Shown one piece after another: positions 56,809 to 64,000 of a stretch of 64,000 bases of DNA. Position numbers and translations under genes: made by a program. This DNA comes from Mediterraneibacter massiliensis (GTDB lineage: Bacteria > Bacillota > Clostridia > Lachnospirales > Lachnospiraceae): positions 1,203,353 to 1,267,352 of the forward strand of contig NZ_LN913001.1 in the NCBI RefSeq assembly GCF_001487105.1, read 5' to 3'. How positions within the stretch are numbered: the stretch's first letter is position 1; every line of letters starts with the position of its first letter. A model generated the notes under the pieces. The model had not been told where the DNA came from. It did no database searches and saw only the letters and a list, made by a program, of their open reading frames with translations.

Positions 56809-57423
56809 ATGGTAATAAGAAGTATAAATTTGGAGACAGTCTGTGGAATCACGAGTAAGCTGCCGGCAAATGAAAAGCCGGAGATTGCGTTTGCGGGCAA
56901 ATCCAATGTAGGAAAGTCTTCTTTGATCAATGCATTAATGAATCGGAAATCGTATGCTAGGATTTCTGCCACGCCGGGGAAAACACAGACAATCAACTTC
57001 TATAATATCAATGAAGAATTGTACTTGGTAGATCTTCCGGGATACGGATATGCAAAGGTGTCGGAGGAAGAAAAGCGGCAGTGGGGAAAGCTGATCGAAC
57101 GATATCTGCATGCTTCTGGGCAGCTGCAGGCAGTGTTTCTGCTTATTGACAGCAGGCATGCGCCTTCTGCCAACGATAAAATGATGTACCAATGGATCGT
57201 GGAGCAAGGATTCGCACCGATCATTATTGCTACAAAACTGGATAAACTAAAGAGAAGCCAGGTCCAGAAACATATAAAGATGATAAAAGAAGGATTAGAT
57301 CTTGTGCCGGGAACAAGAGTGATCCCGTTTTCTTCCGTTACAAAACAAGGAAGAGAGGAGATTTGGGAACTGGTCGAGACAGAATATTTGGGTAAGACAG
57401 AGGTGGAAATGAATGGAAAATAG
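56809..57423 (+). CDS. engB: Ribosome biogenesis GTPase EngB/YsxC
   Basis: 204-residue GTPase needed for 50S subunit assembly. G1 GKSNVGKSS at 30-38, G3 DLPGYGYAKV, G4 TKLDKLKRS and G5-like SSVTKQG. Start ATG 56809 follows AGGGAGGGGGAG; the lon-overlapping upstream ATG has no site. It follows lon in many Firmicutes. Its end overlaps the next gene by 11 bases. Confidence 0.96.
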   Translation: MVIRSINLETVCGITSKLPANEKPEIAFAGKSNVGKSSLINALMNRKSYARISATPGKTQTINFYNINEELYLVDLPGYGYAKVSEEEKRQWGKLIERYLHASGQLQAVFLLIDSRHAPSANDKMMYQWIVEQGFAPIIIATKLDKLKRSQVQKHIKMIKEGLDLVPGTRVIPFSSVTKQGREEIWELVETEYLGKTEVEMNGK

Positions 57424-58540
57424 GCGCCCATATTGGCAGGTTACGGTCAGCCTGCTCTTTAGTTTATTAGCAACAGCAGCATTTGTCATCATTGGGATAA
57501 AGGCGATCGGCTTTTTTATGCCTTTTGTGATCGGATGGATCATATCGGCGATTGCAGCGCCTTTGGTAAACTGGTTGGAGAGAAGGCTAAAGATCGTAAA
57601 AAAATTAGGATCTGCGCTGATCGTTATACTGGTGCTTGCATTGATCGTGTTTGTTCTGTATTTTGCTGTCAGCAGGATCGTAAATGAAATCGGAGATCTG
57701 GCAAGGAATTTTCCGGAATTGTACGCACAGCTAGAAAGCGGCTTGAGGCAGATAGGTGATACGCTGTCAGGAGTTTTTGAAAAACTGCCGGAGGGAGTAC
57801 AAAATGGCTGGAACACGATTGTGGCAAACTTGGATCAGTATATGGGAGACTGGGTATCCAAAGTCAGCGAGCCTACAGTAACGGCGGCCGGAAATTTTGC
57901 GAAAAGTCTGCCGTCTTATCTGATCGGGTTTATCGTAGCGATCATGTCTGCATATTTTTTTACAGTTCAGAGAGAAGAAGTGATCCAGTGGTTTAAGAAA
58001 GTTTTTCCGGAATCGGTCACGAAGCGCATGTCCCTTGTCATGGATAATCTGCGATATGCGGTAGGAGGATATTTTAAAGCCCAGTTTAAAATCATGGGAG
58101 TTGTGTTTGTGATCCTTCTGATTGGCTTTGCTGTTTTGAATGTCCGCTACTTTGTTCTGATCGCATTTTTGATCGCAGTTTTGGATTTTCTGCCGTTTTT
58201 TGGAACAGGAACAGCTATGATCCCGTGGGCGATCTACAAGTTTTTTATGGGAGATTATAAGATGACGGTTATTTTAGTCATTTTCTATGTGGTTACCCAG
58301 CTCGTCAGGCAGCTTCTGCAGCCTAAGCTGGTAGGAGACAGTATGGGGCTCAATCCCCTGGTCACATTATTTTTACTGTATATCGGATATAGGATCAGCA
58401 GCGTCATCGGTATGATCCTGGCGGTACCGATCGGGATGATCCTTATGAATATGTGTCAGGCAGGGGCATTCGACTATATTTTTAATGACGTAAAGATCTT
58501 AGTAGAAGGAATACTAGGACTGCGGGAAGAAAGAAACTGA
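57413..58540 (+). CDS. AI-2E family membrane transporter
   Basis: 375-residue protein with about eight membrane helices: two hairpins at the N-terminus (LFSLLATAAFVIIGIKAIG and FMPFVIGWIISAI), an extracytoplasmic coiled segment at about 90-150, and a C-terminal core with VLDFLPFFGTGTAMIPWAIYKF and QLVRQLLQPKLVGDSMGLNPL. This is the AI-2E/PerM/YtvI family, some members of which act as sodium/proton antiporters or permeases; the substrate here is not known. It starts inside engB, so translation is coupled. Confidence 0.88.
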   Translation: MENRRPYWQVTVSLLFSLLATAAFVIIGIKAIGFFMPFVIGWIISAIAAPLVNWLERRLKIVKKLGSALIVILVLALIVFVLYFAVSRIVNEIGDLARNFPELYAQLESGLRQIGDTLSGVFEKLPEGVQNGWNTIVANLDQYMGDWVSKVSEPTVTAAGNFAKSLPSYLIGFIVAIMSAYFFTVQREEVIQWFKKVFPESVTKRMSLVMDNLRYAVGGYFKAQFKIMGVVFVILLIGFAVLNVRYFVLIAFLIAVLDFLPFFGTGTAMIPWAIYKFFMGDYKMTVILVIFYVVTQLVRQLLQPKLVGDSMGLNPLVTLFLLYIGYRISSVIGMILAVPIGMILMNMCQAGAFDYIFNDVKILVEGILGLREERN

Positions 58541-58557
58541 AAAAAAGTGAAAAGAAG

Positions 58558-58608
58558 AATATCAGCTCTGGTGATCTCCAAAAAATGGTGACAGAGCTGA
58601 TATTTTAT
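58558..58608 (+). terminator. Intrinsic terminator after the AI-2E family gene
   Basis: Perfect 12-base stem AATATCAGCTCT/AGAGCTGATATT with a short T-rich tail, 18 bases past the stop. Confidence 0.78.
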
Positions 58609-58614
58609 GTAAAA

Positions 58615-58666
58615 ACACAATATATTGTATTTTGCTGTTGAAAATAATCTAATTCTAGTATATAAT
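58615..58666 (+). promoter_or_regulatory. nrdAB promoter with NrdR-like box
   Basis: Promoter TTGAAA (58638-58643), 17-base spacer, TATAAT (58661-58666). Immediately upstream, ACACAATATATTGTAT (58615-58630) is a near-palindrome (14 of 16) fitting the NrdR box ACACWATATATWGTGT type. A second, weak resemblance (right half AATTG only) lies 41 bases downstream over the -10. NrdR repression of class I reductase is therefore likely. Confidence 0.68.
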
Positions 58667-58704
58667 TGCTCTATATCTTGCTAGAATACAGACGGGAGGG
58701 GCGT

Positions 58705-60954
58705 ATGACTATACAGAGAGAAGAAACAGAGAAAAAATTTGATACAGAGGGGATCGCAGAAGTATTACGGGAGATAGAGGAAGACTTCCCACAAGAAGTG
58801 TATGCACTGTCTATATTGGAAGAAAGAGCAACCGGCTTTTTGAAGCCAAAGATGGATAAGGAAGAACAGCTGGAGGCTTTGATCAATGCAGCCACAGAGC
58901 TGACAAGCCAGGAAGCTCCCGAATGGGAAAAGATTGCCGGAAGACTTCTGGCATTTTCGTTTTACAGAAAATTAGAGGCAGAAGAGGGAAAAAGAGGGAT
59001 CCACGGCTTTTATGAAAAGATCTGTTATCTTACAGAGCAGGGGCTGTATGGAGCCTACATTCTGGAGGCGTACAGCAAGGAAGAAATATATGAGGCAGAG
59101 AATTATATAGAGCGTGAAAGAGATAAGGTATTTACATTTTCCGGCCTGGAACTGCTCTTGAAACGGTATGTCATATCGACGCATCAGCATGTACCGCTGG
59201 AAAGTCCGCAGGAAATGTTTTTGGGGATTGCGCTTCATCTTGCGATGAAAGAAAAACGGAATCGTATGGAATGGGTAAAACGTTTTTATACTGTCCTCTC
59301 TAAGATGGAGGTGACGATGGCGACTCCCACATTATCGAACGCAAGAAAGCCGTTCCACCAATTAAGTTCCTGTTTTATTGATGTGGTGCCGGATAGTCTG
59401 AAAGGGATTTTCCGTTCTGTGGATAATTTTGCCCAAGTGAGTAAATACGGGGGCGGAATGGGACTGTATTTTGGGAAAGTTCGTGCGGCAGGCGGCTCCA
59501 TCCGAGGGTTTGAAGGAGCAGCAGGCGGAGTCATACGCTGGGTCAGGATTGTCAACGATACGGCGGTTGCCGTAGATCAGCTGGGAGTACGCGCAGGCGC
59601 AGCGGCGGTTTATCTGGATGCATGGCACAGAGATCTGCCGGAGTTTTTGCAGATCCGTACAAATAATGGAGATGAGAGAATGAAGGCACACGATGTCTTT
59701 CCGGCAGTGTGTTATCCGGATCTTTTTTGGAAGATGGCGAAGGAAGATCTGGATCAGGAATGGCATCTGATGTGTCCCCATGATATTTTTCTGGCCAGGG
59801 GATACTGTCTGGAGGATAGTTATGGAGAAGAATGGGAGAAAAAATATTGGGAATGTGTACAAGATGCGCGGATACCAAAAAGAACCATACGTTTAAAAGA
59901 GATTGTACGCCTTATTATAAAATCCGCAGTGGAAACCGGAACTCCTTTTGCCTTTAACAGAGATACGGTGAACCGTGCCAATCCGAATCCACACAAGGGC
60001 ATGATCTATTGTTCTAATTTATGTACAGAGATCGCGCAGAATATGTCTCCTATATCGACTGTCAGTACGCAGATACAGACAGAGGAAGGCGATACAGTCG
60101 TTGTCAATACAACAAAAGCAGGCGATTTTGTCGTATGTAATCTGGCATCCTTGACGTTGGGGAGGCTTCCTATACAGGATAAAGCTTATGTCAGAGAAGT
60201 GGTCCGCACAGTGGTGCGGGCGTTGGACAATGTTATTGATCTGAATTTTTACCCTCTTCCTTATGCAGAGATTACAAATGGAAAGTACCGAGCCATAGGA
60301 TTTGGCGTGAGCGGATATCATCATATGTTGGCGAAACAGCATATAAGATGGGAATCAGAAGAACATCTTGCATTTGTGGACGCCTTATTTGAAGAAATCA
60401 ATTATGCGGCTATAGAAGCGAGCAGCGATTACGCGGCGGAAAAGGGGAGATATAACTATTTCACAGGTTCAGACTGGGATACGGGTGCTTATTTTGAAAA
60501 GAGAGGATATGATTCTGTCCAGTGGAAGAAGCTGCGTGAGAAAGTAAAAAAGCAGGGCATGCGAAACGCCTATCTTCTGGCGGTAGCGCCGACCAGTTCT
60601 ACGTCGATCCTTTCAGGGACAACAGCAGGGGTGGATCCGGTCATGAAGAAGTTTTTCTTAGAGGAAAAAAAGGGAGCTATGCTGCCGAGGACGGCGCCGG
60701 AACTGAGCGCGGAGACATACTGGTACTATAAAAATGCACATCTTATCGATCAGAAATGGTCGGTGCGGGCATGCGGGATACGGCAGCGTCATATCGACCA
60801 GGCGCAGTCGGTCAACCTGTATATCACGAATGAGTATACGATGCGGCAGGTGCTGGAATTATATCTGCTGGCATGGGAAAGCGGTGTTAAGACTATCTAT
60901 TATGTCAGGTCGAAGGCATTAGAGGTAGAAGAATGTGAATCTTGTTCTTCTTAA
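58705..60954 (+). CDS. nrdA: Class I ribonucleotide reductase, alpha subunit
   Basis: 749-residue catalytic subunit. Radical-site segments SSCFIDVVPDSL and CSNLCTEIAQNMSP, FNRDTVNRANPNP, VAPTSSTSILSGTTAGVDP, and the C-terminal redox pair Cys744/Cys747 (ECESCSS). The N-terminus lacks an ATP-cone, so activity control by dATP at that site is not expected. ATG 58705 follows GGGAGGGG. The beta subunit gene lies 36 bases on. nrdI and nrdH are not adjacent, which argues against class Ib, though class assignment within I is inferred. Confidence 0.93.
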   Translation: MTIQREETEKKFDTEGIAEVLREIEEDFPQEVYALSILEERATGFLKPKMDKEEQLEALINAATELTSQEAPEWEKIAGRLLAFSFYRKLEAEEGKRGIHGFYEKICYLTEQGLYGAYILEAYSKEEIYEAENYIERERDKVFTFSGLELLLKRYVISTHQHVPLESPQEMFLGIALHLAMKEKRNRMEWVKRFYTVLSKMEVTMATPTLSNARKPFHQLSSCFIDVVPDSLKGIFRSVDNFAQVSKYGGGMGLYFGKVRAAGGSIRGFEGAAGGVIRWVRIVNDTAVAVDQLGVRAGAAAVYLDAWHRDLPEFLQIRTNNGDERMKAHDVFPAVCYPDLFWKMAKEDLDQEWHLMCPHDIFLARGYCLEDSYGEEWEKKYWECVQDARIPKRTIRLKEIVRLIIKSAVETGTPFAFNRDTVNRANPNPHKGMIYCSNLCTEIAQNMSPISTVSTQIQTEEGDTVVVNTTKAGDFVVCNLASLTLGRLPIQDKAYVREVVRTVVRALDNVIDLNFYPLPYAEITNGKYRAIGFGVSGYHHMLAKQHIRWESEEHLAFVDALFEEINYAAIEASSDYAAEKGRYNYFTGSDWDTGAYFEKRGYDSVQWKKLREKVKKQGMRNAYLLAVAPTSSTSILSGTTAGVDPVMKKFFLEEKKGAMLPRTAPELSAETYWYYKNAHLIDQKWSVRACGIRQRHIDQAQSVNLYITNEYTMRQVLELYLLAWESGVKTIYYVRSKALEVEECESCSS

Positions 60955-60990
60955 GAAATGCTTTACTATATATCAAGAGGAGAGTCAGAT

Positions 60991-62052
60991 ATGGAGAAAC
61001 GACAGATTGAAAGACCTTTGGAGCGCAAGCCTTTATTTAATCCAAACGGAGATACAGAAGTGCGGAAAAGGCGGATGATCGGAGGCAATACGACCAACTT
61101 AAACGACTATAATAATTTAAAATATCCATGGGCATCCGCCTGGTACCGGCAGGCGATGAATAATTTCTGGATCCCGGAGGAGATCAATCTGTCCCAGGAT
61201 GTAAAGGATTATCCAAAGTTGGAAGAAGGAGAAAGAAAGGCATATGATAAGATATTATCCTTTTTGGTTTTTCTGGATTCTATCCAAACGGCAAATCTTC
61301 CCTGCATAGGAGAGTACATCACGGCTAATGAAGTCAATCTGTGTCTGAACATCCAGACATTTCAGGAATGTGTACATTCTCAGTCGTATTCGTATATGTT
61401 GGATACGATCTGTTCACCGGACGAAAGAATGGAAATCTTGTATCAGTGGAAGACAGATGAACATTTACTTAGGAGAAATACATTTATCGGGGATTGTTAT
61501 AACGCGTTTCAACAGAAAAAGGATGCGAGGACTCTTCTGAAAGTAATCATGGCAAATTATATTCTGGAAGGAATCTACTTTTATTCTGGCTTTATGTTTT
61601 TTTATAATCTGGCAAGAAATGGAAAAATGCCCGGTTCTGCTCAGGAGATCCGCTATATCAACCGTGATGAAAATACACATCTGTGGCTTTTTAGGAATAT
61701 CATTTTAGAATTGAAAGAGGAATGTCCGGAATTATTTGACAAAGAGACAGAGGCACAGATGAAAGAGCTGCTCACAGAGGGGGTTCGCCAGGAAATCTCC
61801 TGGGGGCATTATGTGATAGGAGACGGTGTGCCCGGACTGAATAAACAAATGATCACAGACTATATCCGATATCTGGGGAATGTAAGATGGAGATCATTAG
61901 GCTATGAGAGTCTGTATCCGGGATATGAAGAAGAACCGGGATCTATGAAATGGGTGGCGCAATATGCTAATGCCAATATGGTAAAAACAGATTTTTTCGA
62001 AGCACGTTCTACGGCATATGCAAAATCCACGGCGCTGATAGATGATCTATAA
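60991..62052 (+). CDS. nrdB: Class I ribonucleotide reductase, beta subunit
   Basis: 353-residue radical-generating subunit. The diiron/tyrosyl site is complete: Asp in FLDSIQT, Glu126 and His129 in QECVHSQSYSY, radical Tyr133, Glu in ILEGIYFYSG, and Glu/His in RDENTHL. Generation of the radical needs oxygen, notable in a presumed anaerobe that also encodes the B12 enzyme. Start ATG 60991 follows AGAGGAGAG. Co-transcribed with nrdA. Confidence 0.95.
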   Translation: MEKRQIERPLERKPLFNPNGDTEVRKRRMIGGNTTNLNDYNNLKYPWASAWYRQAMNNFWIPEEINLSQDVKDYPKLEEGERKAYDKILSFLVFLDSIQTANLPCIGEYITANEVNLCLNIQTFQECVHSQSYSYMLDTICSPDERMEILYQWKTDEHLLRRNTFIGDCYNAFQQKKDARTLLKVIMANYILEGIYFYSGFMFFYNLARNGKMPGSAQEIRYINRDENTHLWLFRNIILELKEECPELFDKETEAQMKELLTEGVRQEISWGHYVIGDGVPGLNKQMITDYIRYLGNVRWRSLGYESLYPGYEEEPGSMKWVAQYANANMVKTDFFEARSTAYAKSTALIDDL

Positions 62053-62102
62053 GAGAAATTTATTAGAATTAGACAACTCTGGATAAACTATGACAGAACA
62101 CA

Positions 62103-62131
62103 TTGAAAAAAGAAAATGGGTATGTTATGAT
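62103..62131 (+). promoter_or_regulatory. Promoter of the rubredoxin gene
   Basis: TTGAAA (62103-62108), 17-base spacer, TATGAT (62126-62131), 34 bases before the rubredoxin start. Confidence 0.6.
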
Positions 62132-62165
62132 GAAAAGCAGGAAAAGAAAATGGAGGTGCAATATA

Positions 62166-62327
62166 ATGAAAAAATATATTTGCGATGTATGTGGATACAT
62201 TTATGACGAAGCAGCAGGAGATCCGGATAACGGCATCGATCCAGGAACAAAATGGGAAGATGTTCCGGAAGATTTCCTCTGTCCTCTCTGCGGAGTAGGC
62301 AAAGACCAGTTCTCTGAGACAGAGTAA
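62166..62327 (+). CDS. Rubredoxin
   Basis: 53-residue one-iron electron carrier with the Fe(SCys)4 site from Cys6, Cys9, Cys39 and Cys42 (CDVCGYIYD and [11 protein letters not shown]). The rest is the typical [19 protein letters not shown]. Start ATG 62166 follows GGAGGTG. It has its own promoter and terminator. Rubredoxins usually feed oxygen or peroxide reductases in anaerobes; that fits its position beside an oxygen-using reductase, but no direct link is shown. Confidence 0.97.
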   Translation: MKKYICDVCGYIYDEAAGDPDNGIDPGTKWEDVPEDFLCPLCGVGKDQFSETE

Positions 62328-62384
62328 GTATATCCATGCGGGCGTGCTGCGCACGACAAGGTATAAGATGAGCAAATGGTATAG

Positions 62385-62424
62385 AACAGACATTTCTGAA
62401 AAGAAGTGTCTGTTTTATTATTTA
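62385..62424 (+). terminator. Intrinsic terminator after the rubredoxin gene
   Basis: 13-base stem AACAGACATTTCT/AGAAGTGTCTGTT (one G-T pair) with a GAAA tetraloop and TTTTATTATT tail. Confidence 0.88.
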
Positions 62425-62497
62425 TGTGAGAAATAGGGAGAGCGGAATTTGTTCTAGAAAGAAGAAAATCTGCTTTTGCAAGTAGATTCCATGAAAT

Positions 62498-62546
62498 AAA
62501 CAGTATATAACAGTTGACAACAGTTATAAACTGTTATATACTGTTT
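62498..62546 (+). promoter_or_regulatory. Promoter inside an 18-base inverted repeat (GntR operator)
   Basis: AAACAGTATATAACAGTT (62498-62515) and AACTGTTATATACTGTTT (62529-62546) are perfect reverse complements 13 bases apart; between them AACAGTTATAAACTGTT (62519-62535) is another 7-base inverted repeat. The promoter TTGACA (62514-62519), 17 bases, TATACT (62537-62542) lies wholly inside. This is an excellent candidate operator for the GntR protein encoded next. Confidence 0.85.
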
Positions 62547-62566
62547 GTGGATGGAGGAGAGAATAT

Positions 62567-62938
62567 ATGAAGATAATCATAAACAGTTCATCGATGGTAC
62601 CAATCTATGAACAGATTGTAGAGCAAGTCAAAGCTTTGATCTTAAGCGGAGAGCTGAAAGAAAATGCGAACCTGCCATCTGTCCGGACTTTATCAAAAGA
62701 ATTGAGAATCAGCGCCCTTACCGTGAAAAAGGCATACGACTATCTGGAACAAGAGGGGTTTACTGTCACAGTACATGGAAAAGGCACATATGTAGCGGCG
62801 GCCAATAAAGAGAGAATGTTGGAAGAATACAGAAAAGAGATTGAAACAGAACTGGAGGAATTAATCCGCAGAGCAAAAAGATATGGGCTGACGTCGGAAG
62901 ATATCCGCGCATTGATGGAATTGATATTGGAGGGATAG
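62567..62938 (+). CDS. GntR-family regulator, YtrA subfamily
   Basis: 123-residue repressor. Residues about 8-75 are the winged helix: PIYEQIVEQVKALILSGELK, LPSVRTLSKELRISALTVKKAYDYLEQEGF, VHGKGTYVA. The remaining about 45 residues are a short helical dimerisation tail, as in YtrA-type regulators, which lack an effector domain and control ABC transporter operons. ATG 62567 follows GGAGGAGAG. The next gene, three bases on, is an ABC ATPase, matching this pattern. Confidence 0.93.
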   Translation: MKIIINSSSMVPIYEQIVEQVKALILSGELKENANLPSVRTLSKELRISALTVKKAYDYLEQEGFTVTVHGKGTYVAAANKERMLEEYRKEIETELEELIRRAKRYGLTSEDIRALMELILEG

Positions 62939-62941
62939 GAT

Positions 62942-63802
62942 ATGTTGAGAATAAACGATGTACAGAAGCAGTATGGGAAGTTTATGCTGCAATGTTCTAT
63001 GGAAGTAAAGCCGGGCTATGTCACCGGTTTGATCGGACCGAACGGAGCAGGGAAAACGACAGTATTTAAGGCAGTGCTAGGCTTGCTGCGTATAGATGGA
63101 GGAACAATAGAAATCGGAGGAAAAGACAACAGGATACTGACAAATAGAGAGAAAGCGGAGATGGGAGTTGTGCTGTCAGATTCGGGTTTCAGTGAATATT
63201 TGTCTGTGAAGGAAATCATTCGCATTATGGAGAATATGTATCCATATTTTCATAAAGAGCAGTTTCTGGAGCAATGTGAACAGTTTTGTATCCCGCTAAA
63301 TAAAAAGGTTAAGGCGTTTTCTACCGGCATGAAAGCAAAGTTAAAACTTCTTCTGGCGATGTCCCATGAGGCGAAATTTTTGCTGCTTGATGAGCCTACA
63401 GCAGGTCTGGATGTTGCGGCAAGAGAGGAAATGCTGGATATTTTAAGAGAATATATGGAAAAAGGTGAGGAACGCGCCATTCTGATAAGTTCTCATATAT
63501 CCGGGGATTTGGAGGGGTTGTGCGACGATCTGTATATGCTTAAGGACGGGCAGATTATCTTGCATGAAGAAACGGATCGTTTGCTGGACAGATACGCGGT
63601 CATAAAGGTAGATGAAGAACAATTTAAAAATTTAGATACACAATATATTTTGCGTAAGAGAAAGGAAGCGTTTGGGTATCAGCTTCTGACAGAACAGAAG
63701 CAATATTACATGGAAAACTATCCGAGGATCGTAATAGAAAATGTCGGCATTGACGAAGTTGTATTGATGATAGGTAATTGCGAAACAAGTCCGCAATCCT
63801 GA
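62942..63802 (+). CDS. ABC transporter ATP-binding protein (YtrB-like)
   Basis: 286-residue ATPase: Walker A GLIGPNGAGKTTVFKAV at about 29-45, signature FSTGMKAKLKLLLAMSH, Walker B FLLLDEPTAGLDVAARE, H-loop in ISSHISGDLEGL, and a C-terminal extension. Signature and size match YtrB-type ATPases of cell-wall-antibiotic-induced operons. Start ATG 62942 lies just after the GntR stop with GGAGGG. No permease gene begins in the 198 bases left in the window, which is unusual for this operon type. Confidence 0.9.
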   Translation: MLRINDVQKQYGKFMLQCSMEVKPGYVTGLIGPNGAGKTTVFKAVLGLLRIDGGTIEIGGKDNRILTNREKAEMGVVLSDSGFSEYLSVKEIIRIMENMYPYFHKEQFLEQCEQFCIPLNKKVKAFSTGMKAKLKLLLAMSHEAKFLLLDEPTAGLDVAAREEMLDILREYMEKGEERAILISSHISGDLEGLCDDLYMLKDGQIILHEETDRLLDRYAVIKVDEEQFKNLDTQYILRKRKEAFGYQLLTEQKQYYMENYPRIVIENVGIDEVVLMIGNCETSPQS

Positions 63803-64000
63803 TTAAAAACAGGCAAAGGATCCTGTCATGCAGGATTCTTGAGATAGGAAGTGAAAATCGTTCATTTCTTGGCACAACAAATAAACCTCATGGGCTTATG
63901 AAGTTGGTAAGTCCTATGCTATGAGTGGTTTTAAACTTCGTATATATTGATGCTGGTGAATTTTATCAGCAACCATGACAGTTATTAACTGAGAAATTCC
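63803..64000. other. 198-base end region without a recognised gene
   Basis: No gene is supported. A stem GGATCCTG/CAGGATTC with a five-base loop (63818-63838) lies just after the ATPase stop but lacks a T run. The rest is AT-rich without a credible start or ribosome site. Confidence 0.5.

Overview
The window looks like a chromosomal segment from an anaerobic low-to-moderate-GC Firmicute, most likely a Lachnospiraceae-type clostridium. This rests on gene content and order: hrcA-grpE-dnaK-dnaJ behind a CIRCE element, tig-clpP-clpX-lon-engB, argC-argJ-argB-argD, rubredoxin, a small ferredoxin, a vitamin B12-dependent ribonucleotide reductase and strong AGGAGG-type ribosome sites. The species cannot be named from sequence alone. 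No phage, insertion sequence or CRISPR array was seen; nearly all of the window is core metabolism and housekeeping.

Layout. 1-4308: end of an M19 dipeptidase gene, a uracil permease, a membrane-anchored C39-like peptidase and argG (minus). 4674-8056 (minus): a four-gene operon of response regulator, ABC ATPase, ABC permease and histidine kinase. 8146-11714: 8-oxoguanine glycosylase, GrpB-like protein, cysteine hydrolase, iron alcohol dehydrogenase and fluoride channel. 11743-14430: proBA behind a structured leader with an internal terminator-like hairpin. 14497-20037: argC-GNAT-argJ-argB-argD plus a small DMT-type membrane protein. 20089-26238: comEA, an OmpR-type response regulator and kinase, a GerMN lipoprotein and comEC. 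26311-30340: holA, lepA, hemW. 30394-35522: the heat-shock operon. 35543-40679: a LiaR/NarL-type two-component system divergent from a three-gene ABC exporter, laid out like the linearmycin-resistance Lnr system of Bacillus. 40763-44094: MATE exporter, Mrp ATPase, ferredoxin and an unknown 161-residue protein. 44095-44793: a small accessory pocket with an AraC-family gene remnant and a 57-codon minus-strand gene next to tRNA-Ser(CGA). 44889-49198: ketopantoate reductase, a Gfo/Idh oxidoreductase and class II ribonucleotide reductase. 49304-53082: XRE regulator, CYTH protein, DJ-1/PfpI protein, trigger factor and clpP. 53108-58540: clpX, lon, engB and an AI-2E-type membrane protein. 58638-62414: class I ribonucleotide reductase behind an NrdR-like box, then rubredoxin. 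62498-63802: a GntR (YtrA-type) regulator and an ABC ATPase under a promoter buried in a long palindrome.

Themes. Arginine genes at two places share an almost identical promoter with an ARG-box-like operator over it. Several two-component or one-component systems carry visible candidate operators in front of their targets. The most unusual arrangement is a response regulator-kinase-GerMN lipoprotein set placed between comEA and comEC; it resembles the actinobacterial MtrA-MtrB-LpqB set and is preceded by three direct repeats at exact 11-base spacing.
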